A DNA stretch of 64,000 nt from an uncultured Oceanospirillaceae bacterium. Its GTDB lineage: Bacteria > Pseudomonadota > Gammaproteobacteria > Pseudomonadales > Balneatricaceae. The DNA lies in assembly GCA_937136055.1 (NCBI GenBank), contig CAKZOD010000103.1, positions 51,926-115,925 of the forward strand, written 5' to 3'. Of this stretch, positions 17,433-26,430 are shown one piece after another. The position numbers and the translations under genes were made by a program. Numbering within the stretch: position 1 is the first letter of the stretch; every line of letters starts with the position of its first letter. The notes under the pieces were generated by a model, which worked only from the letters and a program-made list of their open reading frames with translations, had not been told where the DNA came from and searched no databases.

Positions 17433-18505
17433 TTAGTACCGTCAGCGAGCAATTAACAGCGCGTGAGCTTAAGGTACGCGCAAGTTTAATTGTATTGGTT
17501 ATCGCACTGTTCTTTAGCCTAGTGCTATCGGTTGGTGTCGGTCCTATGCAAATAAGCATGGCTGATTCTCTGAGTGTTATTTTGGCGCATAGTGGCATGA
17601 TTGAAAGTGATGCTTCAGCAGCCGTCGAAAGCGTTGTCGAATCGATTCGCTTGCCGCGCTCTATTCTCGGTGTGTTAGTGGGTGCTGTTTTAGCAGTGTG
17701 TGGTGCAGCTATGCAGGGGTTGTTTCGCAATCCCTTAGCGGATCCTGGGTTAATTGGGGTAACAGGCGGAGCTTCTTTAGCGGCAGTGGCCTTAATCGTG
17801 CTGGGAGGGACAAGTTTTAGCTTTATGTATCAGCTATTTGGTCCTTACACTTTGATGATAGCGGCGTTTACTGGTGCTTTTATTACAACGTTAATTGTCT
17901 CTAAAGTTGCCACGACTCAGTTTGGCACCTCAGTGACGAGTATGCTGCTTGCAGGTATAGCGATCGGTATTATTACGGGTGCTGCGGTGGGTTTGTTAAC
18001 TTACGCTGCCGATGATGGTCAATTGAGGACACTCACTTTTTGGTCAATGGGTAGTTTAGGTGGAGCAACTTGGGAGACGGTATTGGCGGCTGGTTCACTC
18101 ATTATTTTTCCACTCGTTTTACTGCCTAGACATGCTAAAAACCTTAATGCTCTACTGTTAGGTGAGTCAGAGGCGCGCCATCTGGGAATTGATGTTGAAA
18201 AGGTCAAGCGCCAGATAATTATGCTGACTGCTATCGGAGTCGGTGCTGCAGTTGCAGTGTCTGGAATGATAGGCTTTGTGGGCTTAATAGTGCCTCATAT
18301 TGTGCGTTTAGTGTTAGGGCCTGATCACCGCTATTTACTCATAGCTAGCGCTGCGCTCGGTGCGTTATTTTTGCTCGTGGCAGATATGATATCACGGACG
18401 ATTATTGCCCCCGCTGAATTACCTATTGGCCTTATTACGACCATCATTGGTGGCCCATTTTTTATTACTATGGTTGTCTATCGTGCTAGGAGTAACGCCT
18501 TGTGA
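17429..18505 (+). CDS. hmuU: hemin ABC transporter permease
   Basis: The 358-residue protein is a FecCD/BtuC-type permease with about ten membrane helices. It has the family segments RLPRSILGVLVGAVLAVCGA (about residues 72-91), MQGLFRNPLADPGLIG (93-108), and GMIGFVGLIVPHIVRLVLGPDHR near residue 280-302. It forms the heme channel of HmuTUV. The GTG start overlaps the hmuT stop by four bases, and its own stop overlaps hmuV. Confidence 0.95.
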   Translation: MISTVSEQLTARELKVRASLIVLVIALFFSLVLSVGVGPMQISMADSLSVILAHSGMIESDASAAVESVVESIRLPRSILGVLVGAVLAVCGAAMQGLFRNPLADPGLIGVTGGASLAAVALIVLGGTSFSFMYQLFGPYTLMIAAFTGAFITTLIVSKVATTQFGTSVTSMLLAGIAIGIITGAAVGLLTYAADDGQLRTLTFWSMGSLGGATWETVLAAGSLIIFPLVLLPRHAKNLNALLLGESEARHLGIDVEKVKRQIIMLTAIGVGAAVAVSGMIGFVGLIVPHIVRLVLGPDHRYLLIASAALGALFLLVADMISRTIIAPAELPIGLITTIIGGPFFITMVVYRARSNAL

Positions 18506-19278
18506 GCATTCGGTTAGAAAATGTTAGCTTGAATATGGGGCCAAAAAAGCTTATCTCTAAGATCAGTTTGGCTATCAACCCGGGTGAAGTGTTGGCCGTA
18601 TTGGGGCCTAACGGGGCGGGTAAGTCGAGCGTGTTTAAAGTGATCGCAGGAGAGTATAAGCATTATAAAGGCCAGCTTACGTTAAATGCTAAGCCGTTGA
18701 TGGATTTCAGTGCTAATCAACGCGCTAAAATGATGGGAGTGTTACCCCAGTCATCGCAATTAGCTTTCGCTTTTAGTGTTTTTGAGGTGGTGCTACTTGG
18801 GCGATTACCTCATAGTACAGGCAGAAAGAAAGACCGTGAAATAGCTTTCGCCGCGATGAAAAAAGCCGATGTTGTACACCTGGCACAAGCACTTTACCCC
18901 TCTCTTTCAGGGGGAGAAAAGCAGCGTGTTCAACTGGCCAGGGTGCTTTGTCAAATATGGCAAGAAAGTGTTGAGGGTAGTCGCTACTTATTGCTGGATG
19001 AGCCAACATCAGCATTGGATTTATCACACCAGCATCATACTTTAGCACTCGCGCGCGAGCTTGCAGCTCAAGGAGTTGGAGTGATGAGTATACTGCACGA
19101 TTTGAATTTGGCCGCTCAATACGCCGATAATGTGTTGCTACTAGGTCAAGGTAAGGTGATTGATCAAGGACCTGTTGAACAGGTGATGACTGCTGCAAAA
19201 ATCACTGATCTATATGGTATTGATGTCAGTGTGACTGAGCATCCAAAATATGCCTGCCCACTGATTATTGCAAGCTAG
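18502..19278 (+). CDS. hmuV: hemin ABC transporter ATP-binding protein
   Basis: The 258-residue ATPase has Walker A GPNGAGKSS (residues 35-43), the ABC signature LSGGEKQRVQLARVL (about 135-149), Walker B YLLLDEPTSALD (about 163-174) and the switch His in ILHDLNLAAQYAD. It powers heme import through HmuU. It starts with GTG overlapping the hmuU stop and is the last gene of the hemS-hmuTUV unit. A nested hairpin region lies just beyond. Confidence 0.95.
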   Translation: MSIRLENVSLNMGPKKLISKISLAINPGEVLAVLGPNGAGKSSVFKVIAGEYKHYKGQLTLNAKPLMDFSANQRAKMMGVLPQSSQLAFAFSVFEVVLLGRLPHSTGRKKDREIAFAAMKKADVVHLAQALYPSLSGGEKQRVQLARVLCQIWQESVEGSRYLLLDEPTSALDLSHQHHTLALARELAAQGVGVMSILHDLNLAAQYADNVLLLGQGKVIDQGPVEQVMTAAKITDLYGIDVSVTEHPKYACPLIIAS

Positions 19279-19309
19279 CCCTTGCCATTATCTATGGAGC
19301 ATGTGATTA

Positions 19310-19374
19310 AGCCCCAAACGCCTTTATATGCACTTATGTAAAGGTCTCTTATCCACAGGGACAGCTATGGGGCT
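19310..19374. terminator. nested inverted repeats at a convergent junction
   Basis: AGCCCCA (19310-19316) pairs with TGGGGCT (19368-19374). Inside them CCTTTA (19321-19326) pairs with TAAAGG (19339-19344). The region lies between the stops of hmuV and the facing c-di-GMP gene, so it could end transcription from both sides. Neither strand has a strong U-tract. Confidence 0.45.
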
Positions 19375-19388
19375 CAATCGCTATTTCC

Positions 19389-22238
19389 TTAATCTGTAAT
19401 CTCAGCTAAAGCCACTTTTGGGGACGTTTCTAAGGATTGGCTTTGACGCTTTAATAGATCATAAAAATCTTTTGAATTCAAAGGTTTTGCAACCAGGTAT
19501 CCTTGCGCAAAGTCACATTGAGCAGCGCTGATAATCGCTTGTTGTTCTCGCGTCTCTACGCCTTCAGCAATCACCTTTAAACCGAGCTTATGTGCCATCA
19601 CTATCATTGCTTCACAGACCGCTAAGTCGCTAGATTTAGTTTCTATATTGCGAATAAAAGATTGATCAATTTTTAAATAATCAATATCGAAACGGTTGAG
19701 ATATGAAAGAGATGAATAGCCAGTGCCGAAATCATCTAGCGCAACTTGGATGCCCGCATCGCAAAAGGCATTTAAAATGGCGCTGACCTCATCTGTAGCA
19801 TCCATTAACAGGCCCTCGGTAATTTCTACAATTAACGAGGAGCCCGGTAAATTGAACGTGCTGAGTTGCTCGCTCCACTTCTCCAAAGCGCAGTTGGATG
19901 AAAACTGCAGCGGGGAGACATTGATACTCATTTGAAGATTAGGGTGTGTCACTCGCCACAGATTAAGCTGCCAACAAGCTTGATTAAAGACCCAGCTACC
20001 AATGTCGATAATCATGCCAGTTTCTTCTGCAATTTCGATAAACTCTATAGGTGAAACAAGCCCTTTTTGTGGGTGGTTCCAGCGAATTAAAGCTTCCGTT
20101 TTAGCTATCAAGCCAGTGTTTAAATCGATGATTGGCTGGTAATAAAGTTCAAACTGCTGATCTATGATGGCTTTACGCAAATCGTTGGTGATACTCAAGC
20201 GCATCAGTGCTTGGTTCTGCATAGTTTGGGTGAAGTATTGGATACCATTGCGGCCTTTATCTTTGGCAGCATACATTGCTTGATCGGCATTTTTTAACAG
20301 TGTATCAGCACTTTCACCGTCGTCAGGATAAAGCGTAATTCCGATACTGGAAGAGATGTAAGCGACTTCTTCTTCAATATGAAAAGGGAGCGCTAGTTGA
20401 TGAAGGATATTATTGGCAATTTTATCGACAATATCGAGAGAGATTAGCTCGCCAATAATTACAGTGAATTCGTCGCCACCTAAGCGGGCAATAGTATCGG
20501 TTTCTCTGACACTCTGTTGAAGACGTTGGCCTGTTTGCTGAATGAGTAAATCACCAATGTGATGACCTAGTGTGTCGTTAACTTCTTTGAAGCGGTCTAA
20601 ATCGAGGAACAGCAAAGCGACCTTTTTGTTAGAGCGCTTGGCGATTTTTATATGCTGCTCTAAGCGGTCGTAGTGCATATATCGATTAGGTAGGCCAGTT
20701 AAAAAATCTAGATTAGCTTTGTTCCAAATTTGCTGCTCAGCCTGTTTGCGAGTAGTGATGTCTCTAAAGCTCCAGAGGCGACCATAATATTGGTTATTTT
20801 TAGCAATCATCGGCGCACAGTAGTACTCTAAAATACGACCGTCTTTAAGCGTTAGCTCTTTTAACAGCGTTTGATGCCTGCGTTTTTTGGCATTTTCTAC
20901 GAGGGCCAAAAAGCCATCGACATCAGCGACTTTGGTCAGAATAAGGGCGAGTAGTTTTTCATTATCGCCATTGTCTATTATGCTTTTATCTACCCCCCAT
21001 AAACGTCTATAGCTGGTGTTTGCAGATATAATGTGTTCATCATTATCGACGGCAAGCAGGCCTTCTTGAGAGGCCTCCTGTTGAGTGGTGAGCAATAAAT
21101 TTTTGAATTCAATTTGTTCTTTGGTGCGGATTCTGTCCGCTTCGCGACTGCGAAAGTGCAGTAAGCTACTGAAAATAATAATTAAAACTAGCACTGTGGT
21201 AAGCAAGTACCACAATGTTAGATTAGTGGCTGGTGCCTCTGTATATAAGAAATTATCGAGTTGGTAGCTCTTTGGTAACATTCCTAAATCAATATAAGTA
21301 TTAACAATATGCTGCCAGCGACCGGGGTTCATATAACCCAATTCAACAAGGTTAGGCTGAACCAGCATCTCCATTCGATTTGCTTCGTAAGCTAAATGCT
21401 CTTTTGAGTTGCGCTGGCTATATTTGTCATAGATGAGATCGATAATTTCATCTTTATTATTAAACGCATACTGCCAGCCGCGAATACTTGCACTGACAAA
21501 GTCTTTGACACGCTGCGGGTTATCTTCGATTTCCTGCTGACTCGTAAAGAGGTTGTCACCATAGAAATCAATGCCTGCAGAGCGCGGGCTAAGTGCGAGG
21601 TACTTATAATTTTGTTGATCAAAATAATTTGTTTCGTTGGTGAGGTAGGCAGAGAAAGCATCGACTTTTGCGTTGATTAAATCGTCAGGGTTAAAGCTGT
21701 GAGGTACTCGCACGAGCTGGTCGATATCAATGGATTCTTTTTTAAGGTAGGCAATGAGTTCATCTGCTTGAGGAGCAATCATTACCCGTTTACCAGCGAT
21801 ATGATGCACGCCTTGGGTATCATCGCGAAAGGGAATCACTAAGGTGTAAGGAGAGTGTTGAAAAATAACCGAAAGTGCCACCAGAGGATATCCAGCGGCA
21901 TGCTCTAAAACTAAACTGCTGCTGCCCACACCGAATTGTGCTTCACCTGATAACACCGCTTTTGAAGATTCTTGACCGCTCACCCCTTGAATAATGTTAA
22001 CGTCAAGGCCTACATCTCTATAAAAGCCTTGTTCAATGGCAGCGTAATAACCGGCAAACTGAAACTGATGGAGATATTTTAGCTGCAGGCTGACTTGTTC
22101 TATCGCAAGGCTCTGCGAACTGAAGGCACAGAGCATTACAAAAAGTATGCTTGATCGGCAGCGCACAAATATATTAGAAGTGTGCAAAGCAGAGAACAGG
22201 GCGGCGAAGCTCTTTATGGTTTGTGAAAACTGATGCAC
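19389..22238 (-). CDS. NMT1-like sensor / PAS / GGDEF / EAL dual c-di-GMP protein
   Basis: The 949-residue protein starts with a signal sequence and a periplasmic NMT1/THI5-type ligand-binding domain (about residues 45-335, opening with LKYLHQFQFAGYYAAIEQGF). Then come a membrane helix (about 342-364), a PAS domain (about 375-500), a GGDEF domain (GGDEF at 587-591, RETD inhibitory site before it) and an EAL domain (EAL at 715-717, DDFGTGYSSL intact). Both synthesis and breakdown of c-di-GMP look possible. NMT1 domains bind thiamine-precursor pyrimidines or similar small molecules, so ligand-controlled signalling is inferred. The GTG start is uncertain. Confidence 0.9.
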   Translation of the reverse strand: MHQFSQTIKSFAALFSALHTSNIFVRCRSSILFVMLCAFSSQSLAIEQVSLQLKYLHQFQFAGYYAAIEQGFYRDVGLDVNIIQGVSGQESSKAVLSGEAQFGVGSSSLVLEHAAGYPLVALSVIFQHSPYTLVIPFRDDTQGVHHIAGKRVMIAPQADELIAYLKKESIDIDQLVRVPHSFNPDDLINAKVDAFSAYLTNETNYFDQQNYKYLALSPRSAGIDFYGDNLFTSQQEIEDNPQRVKDFVSASIRGWQYAFNNKDEIIDLIYDKYSQRNSKEHLAYEANRMEMLVQPNLVELGYMNPGRWQHIVNTYIDLGMLPKSYQLDNFLYTEAPATNLTLWYLLTTVLVLIIIFSSLLHFRSREADRIRTKEQIEFKNLLLTTQQEASQEGLLAVDNDEHIISANTSYRRLWGVDKSIIDNGDNEKLLALILTKVADVDGFLALVENAKKRRHQTLLKELTLKDGRILEYYCAPMIAKNNQYYGRLWSFRDITTRKQAEQQIWNKANLDFLTGLPNRYMHYDRLEQHIKIAKRSNKKVALLFLDLDRFKEVNDTLGHHIGDLLIQQTGQRLQQSVRETDTIARLGGDEFTVIIGELISLDIVDKIANNILHQLALPFHIEEEVAYISSSIGITLYPDDGESADTLLKNADQAMYAAKDKGRNGIQYFTQTMQNQALMRLSITNDLRKAIIDQQFELYYQPIIDLNTGLIAKTEALIRWNHPQKGLVSPIEFIEIAEETGMIIDIGSWVFNQACWQLNLWRVTHPNLQMSINVSPLQFSSNCALEKWSEQLSTFNLPGSSLIVEITEGLLMDATDEVSAILNAFCDAGIQVALDDFGTGYSSLSYLNRFDIDYLKIDQSFIRNIETKSSDLAVCEAMIVMAHKLGLKVIAEGVETREQQAIISAAQCDFAQGYLVAKPLNSKDFYDLLKRQSQSLETSPKVALAEITD

Positions 22239-22363
22239 TTACCGAATACCTTGTTGAGCAAGAATGATACAAAAATAAGCTACTTTACTAGGAAAATATC
22301 CTAACAAAGGGCAGCTGCAGGTACAAGGCAAAAGCTCTGTATAAGTGATACAGAGCAATGTGG

Positions 22364-22405
22364 AGAATAAAAAAATAAGAGGCCGCCTTTTTACGCTAAA
22401 CGGCC
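22364..22405 (-). terminator. rho-independent terminator of glpK
   Basis: On the minus strand GGCCG (22405-22401) pairs with CGGCC-type bases at 22385-22381 and is followed by CTCTTATTTTTTTATTC. It begins about 20 bases past the glpK stop. The U-run makes this a credible intrinsic terminator. Confidence 0.7.
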
Positions 22406-22425
22406 GTAGATCTGTTTGTAAGCGT

Positions 22426-23907
22426 TTATTTAGTTAGAACTTTTTCTACAGATTCGTGCCACAGATTTTGATGCTTCTGGCGTTGTTCATCATCCCATTT
22501 AGGGGGAAACTCAGCTTGGCACTGCCACTGCTGTGCAATGTCATCTAGTGATGTGAAGATGCCAGATTGCAGACCCGCTAGATAAGCGGCGCCTAAAGCC
22601 GTTGTTTCAACCAGAGCAGGGCGTTGAACTTCAACGTCGACAAGGTCGCTGAGAAATTGCAGCATCCAGTCATTATTAGCCATACCGCCATCAACTCTGA
22701 GCTTGCCAAGGGCAATGTTTTCATCTTCGATAGCTTTAATTAGATCTTTAGTTTGATAGCAAACGGCTTTTAAAGCGGCTGCGACGAAATCTGCAATGCC
22801 TGTATCCCGAGTGATACCAAAAATAGCACCTCTCGCATTTGGGTCCCAATGCGGAGCCCCTAAACCTGTGAAAGCAGGTACCATAACGAGTTGAGAATTA
22901 TCACTGACAGATCGTGCCAACGCTTCAACTTGGTTGGCGTTATCAATGATTTTAATGCCATCCCTTAACCATTGCACAGCAGCGCCTGCGATAAAAATAC
23001 TGCCTTCTAGGGCGTAGCTAACTTTACCATTGAGTCGATAGCCGACAGTGGTGAGTAATTTGTGTTGAGATTTAACCGCTTGATCCCCGGTATTGATGAT
23101 TAAAAAGCAGCCGGTGCCATAGGTGCTTTTTGCCATACCTTGCTTAAAACATGCTTGGCCAAAAAGAGCGGCTTGTTGATCGCCTGCAATACCGCTGATA
23201 GGTATGGGGGCGCCAAATACTTCAGCGTTTGATTCACCAAAGTCTGCTGCGCAATCTAATACTTCAGGGAGCATGCTTGATGGGATGTTGAAAAGATCAA
23301 GTAGCTCTTGATCCCACTGTTGTTGATGGATATTAAATAGCATGGTGCGCGAGGCGTTTGTAGCATCGGTTTTATGGCTTTTGCCGCCGGTTAAATGCCA
23401 CAATAAGAAGCTATCTACCGTGCCAAATAACAAGTCTCCTGCTTGCGCTTTCTCTCTTGCACCACTGACATTATCTAAAATCCAGGTAACTTTTGTCGCT
23501 GAGAAATACGCATCGATAAGCAACCCTGTTTTTTCTGTCACTTTATCGCCATACCCTTGCTCGACAAGCTCCTTACAGTAAGCGTGGGTGCGTCGATCTT
23601 GCCAGACGATTGCATTATAAATAGCCTCGCCGCTATTTTTATCCCATACAAGCGTTGTCTCACGCTGATTGGTGATGCCTATAGTGCTAATTTGGTCAGC
23701 GCCTAAGCCCGCCAGTTTAAGTGCTTGTTTACAGGTCGACAATACACTTTCTAGGATATCGTTAGCGCGATGCTCTACCCAACCATCATTGGGGAAAATT
23801 TGCTCAAACTCCTGTTGAGCTTGAGTAATTAGCTGTGCTTTCTCATTGAAGATAATCGCGCGTGAGCTAGTGGTGCCTTGATCGATAGAAAGAATATAAG
23901 ATGTCAT
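22426..23907 (-). CDS. glpK: glycerol kinase
   Basis: The 493-residue enzyme has the ATP-phosphate loop DQGTTSSR (9-16), the glycerol-binding Arg82-Glu83 (QRETTLVWD), the catalytic Asp in SGIAGDQQAALFGQ (about residue 245) and the C-terminal DGGMANNDWMLQFLSD. It phosphorylates glycerol to glycerol-3-phosphate, committing it to glycolysis or lipid synthesis. The length is that of E. coli GlpK. It is divergent from the glpR-like regulator; glpF and glpD are not next to it. Confidence 0.97.
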   Translation of the reverse strand: MTSYILSIDQGTTSSRAIIFNEKAQLITQAQQEFEQIFPNDGWVEHRANDILESVLSTCKQALKLAGLGADQISTIGITNQRETTLVWDKNSGEAIYNAIVWQDRRTHAYCKELVEQGYGDKVTEKTGLLIDAYFSATKVTWILDNVSGAREKAQAGDLLFGTVDSFLLWHLTGGKSHKTDATNASRTMLFNIHQQQWDQELLDLFNIPSSMLPEVLDCAADFGESNAEVFGAPIPISGIAGDQQAALFGQACFKQGMAKSTYGTGCFLIINTGDQAVKSQHKLLTTVGYRLNGKVSYALEGSIFIAGAAVQWLRDGIKIIDNANQVEALARSVSDNSQLVMVPAFTGLGAPHWDPNARGAIFGITRDTGIADFVAAALKAVCYQTKDLIKAIEDENIALGKLRVDGGMANNDWMLQFLSDLVDVEVQRPALVETTALGAAYLAGLQSGIFTSLDDIAQQWQCQAEFPPKWDDEQRQKHQNLWHESVEKVLTK

Positions 23908-24179
23908 TTTTTTGTTGCCTTGCTATTGTGGTGATGGAACAATATTGATGGAGATCTAAGCATAGTTAACACAAGATAGATGTGCCTAAGAGGTACTTGA
24001 TAATAGCTGCATCCCCAAATATTACTGACAATACAAATTAGCACGCCTTAATCGAATACCTGTCGTTGCGTTATACGAAGCTTTAACTGCAACGCTCTAA
24101 GTTCAGCTATAATAAATAGCATAGCCGTAGCTATCTTAACTTAGCCTTTTTTTAGCCAATATCTGGATGATAAACATTC

Positions 24180-24941
24180 ATGACCAGCCAGCAGAGACAA
24201 AGTAAAATTCTCTCGTTGATAAACGAGAAAGGATTTATCAGTATTGACGAATTAGTGGAACTGTTTGCTGTAACACCGCAAACGATTCGCCGTGATTTAA
24301 ATCAGATGGCAGATGCCAATAAAATACGTCGTCATCACGGCGGTGCTGAAAGAGAATCTAGCACAGAGAATGAAGATTATCAAAGTAGAAAAATCAACCA
24401 TTTAGAAGCCAAGAAGAAGATTGCTCAGCAGGTTGCTGACATGGTGCCAAATGGTTCTTCACTGTTTATAAATATCGGCACATCGACAGAAATGGTTGCT
24501 AGAGCACTGTTAAAACACAGCGCATTGCGAATCGTCACTAACAATATTCATGTTGCTTCTATTCTCTCTGCCAATGAAGATTTTCAAGTTATTATCGCGG
24601 CCGGAGAGGTACGTCATAGCGATGGCGGAATAGTCGGTGAAGCGACCTGTGACTTTATCAGCCAGTTTAATATGGAGATTGGCATCATAGGTATCAGTGG
24701 CATTGGCAACGATGGGTCATTGCTTGATTACGACTTTAGAGAAGTAAAAGTAGCTCAAGCAATCATTGCTAATTCTCGCAAAGTTATTTTGGCGGCAGAC
24801 AATTCTAAATTTGGCCGTACAGCAATGGTCAAACAAGCCAATATAAATCAAATAAATGCTCTAGTTACGGATAGACAAGTACCGGAGGATGTCGATAAGA
24901 TACTGAAAGAACAGAATATAGAAGTATTTATATGTGGTTAA
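24180..24941 (+). CDS. glpR: DeoR-family glycerol-3-phosphate regulon repressor
   Basis: The 253-residue protein has an N-terminal DeoR winged helix (residues 17-55, FISIDELVELFAVTPQTIRR) and a C-terminal sugar-phosphate sensing domain with NIGTSTEMVARAL and KVILAADNSKFGRTAMV. Its closest named family is GlpR, which represses glycerol genes and is released by glycerol-3-phosphate. The divergent glpK 272 bases away supports this. I could not identify a clear GlpR operator in the intergenic DNA. Confidence 0.9.
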   Translation: MTSQQRQSKILSLINEKGFISIDELVELFAVTPQTIRRDLNQMADANKIRRHHGGAERESSTENEDYQSRKINHLEAKKKIAQQVADMVPNGSSLFINIGTSTEMVARALLKHSALRIVTNNIHVASILSANEDFQVIIAAGEVRHSDGGIVGEATCDFISQFNMEIGIIGISGIGNDGSLLDYDFREVKVAQAIIANSRKVILAADNSKFGRTAMVKQANINQINALVTDRQVPEDVDKILKEQNIEVFICG

Positions 24942-25015
24942 CTTTTCTTGTGGCATCTGTTTTTAGAATATTTTTAATATCGTAGTTTAACGTTTTCATT
25001 TAAGTGGGGTTTTTA

Positions 25016-26251
25016 GTGGTAGGTCAAATTGGGTTAGCAGCAGATGAGCAAGATTTGGATATATTGTTCGCTCGTCATTCCATCTATACAAAAAACAGGG
25101 ATGTTGAGTATTACGAATTATTGTTTCGTAATGCCCAAAATGCGTTTGATCCAACTATCAGGGATGAACAGGCAACCTTTGAGGTTATCGCCAATAACTA
25201 CGGTAATATTGTCAAAGATGGTGAGCTAAGACTCATCCCTTGCTTTATTAAAGTAACAGACGAATTGCTGCTGAGCGATAAGTTGCCGGACCTTCCTAAA
25301 GGTCGCTTTGTTTTAGAGCTGTTAGGGCGCTCGAAAATCACACCAGCGCTAGTTGAGAAAATGCAGGAGCTCGGCAAAAAAGGGGTTCGTTTAGCACTGG
25401 CTGATTACGACCCTAGTGATTCACGCTTTGATGTTTTGTTAAATATTGTACATATATTGAAATTAGATATTCGCAAACTGGGAATGGAAAATATTCCAGC
25501 GATTATTGCCAAGCTACGGCCCTACGGATTAGAGCTGCTGGCAGACAAAGTTGAATCAAAAGAGCAATACGCCAAGTGTATTGATATGGGTTTTGCCCTC
25601 TATCAAGGATTCTTCCTGAGTGAGCCTGCAACTATTAAGGGTAAGAAAATCGGCGCTAATAAAATGGTGCTCTTGCAATTACTTGCCGAAGTTGATCGTA
25701 AAGGTGCCGATGCTAAAAGTATGGAAGAGCTGGCGTTAAATGATCCAACTTTAACCTTTAAAATTTTAAAAGTAGTTAACTCTGCAGCTTTTAGCACTCC
25801 TAAAGAAATCACCTCTCTGTCTCATGCGATAAGTCTTCTGGGTATGGCGCAAATCAAGCGCTGGATTATCATTTTCCTGACAGCTGGAGACAGCCAAGCC
25901 TCGACAGATTTAGTAACCAATATGTTGGTACGTGGGCGCATGTGTGAGCTGCTCTCAGAGATGTCCGGCAAAGATGACCCTATTAGTTATTTCATGGTAG
26001 GCCTTTTGTCTCAGCTAGATGCTTTATTGGATATTGAAATGGGCGAGCTGCTCGATCAAATGCCATTGAACAACTCTATTAGCAAAGCTATTTTGGGGCA
26101 TGAAGGTGAGATGGGTGAAATCCTAAGTGATGTGAAGTACTACCAACACGGTGATTTTGACGCAGTGAAAGGTAAGATGGGAGAGAACGTTTATCAAATG
26201 GCATATCGCCACAGTTTAAAATGGGCTGACCAGGTGATGAAAGCTATTTGA
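25016..26251 (+). CDS. degenerate EAL / HDOD signalling protein (CdgJ/YuxH type)
   Basis: The 411-residue protein has an EAL-like N-terminal half (about residues 10-200) and an HDOD domain (about 200-400, with LLAEVDRKGADAKSMEELAL and VVNSAAFSTPKEITSLSHAI). The catalytic EAL is replaced by ELLF in YYELLFRN, and the DDFGTGYSSL loop by ADYDPSD, so phosphodiesterase activity is not expected. Such proteins act in c-di-GMP or motility control by protein contacts. I start at GTG 25016 because GGGG lies 6 bases upstream; the frame is open from 25004. It precedes a GGDEF-EAL gene. Confidence 0.88.
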   Translation: MVGQIGLAADEQDLDILFARHSIYTKNRDVEYYELLFRNAQNAFDPTIRDEQATFEVIANNYGNIVKDGELRLIPCFIKVTDELLLSDKLPDLPKGRFVLELLGRSKITPALVEKMQELGKKGVRLALADYDPSDSRFDVLLNIVHILKLDIRKLGMENIPAIIAKLRPYGLELLADKVESKEQYAKCIDMGFALYQGFFLSEPATIKGKKIGANKMVLLQLLAEVDRKGADAKSMEELALNDPTLTFKILKVVNSAAFSTPKEITSLSHAISLLGMAQIKRWIIIFLTAGDSQASTDLVTNMLVRGRMCELLSEMSGKDDPISYFMVGLLSQLDALLDIEMGELLDQMPLNNSISKAILGHEGEMGEILSDVKYYQHGDFDAVKGKMGENVYQMAYRHSLKWADQVMKAI

Positions 26252-26274
26252 AAAGCCGCTTGATAGCAAATAAT

Positions 26275-26308
26275 GCGCTTGCCTTTGAATAGGGTAAAGC
26301 GCTTTTTT
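26275..26308 (+). terminator. rho-independent terminator after the HDOD gene
   Basis: GCGCTT (26275-26280) pairs with AAGCGC (26297-26302), helped by an inner CC/GG pair, and is followed directly by TTTTTT (26303-26308). It lies 24 bases past the stop of the EAL-like/HDOD gene. Confidence 0.8.
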
Positions 26309-26430
26309 AGCCTATCGTTATGTTTTTCAAGTGAAACAACAAAATAAAGCGTTGAGTGCCGCTGAGTATTTAGGGTGTTCGATTTCAATATGAATTGAGA
26401 ATTATAGTAAGCGTTAGATAAGAGGTTCGT

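Noticed and set aside
18773..19198. 141-codon frame opposite hmuV
   Set aside because: It lies entirely antisense within a clearly identified ATPase gene and shows no protein features of its own.
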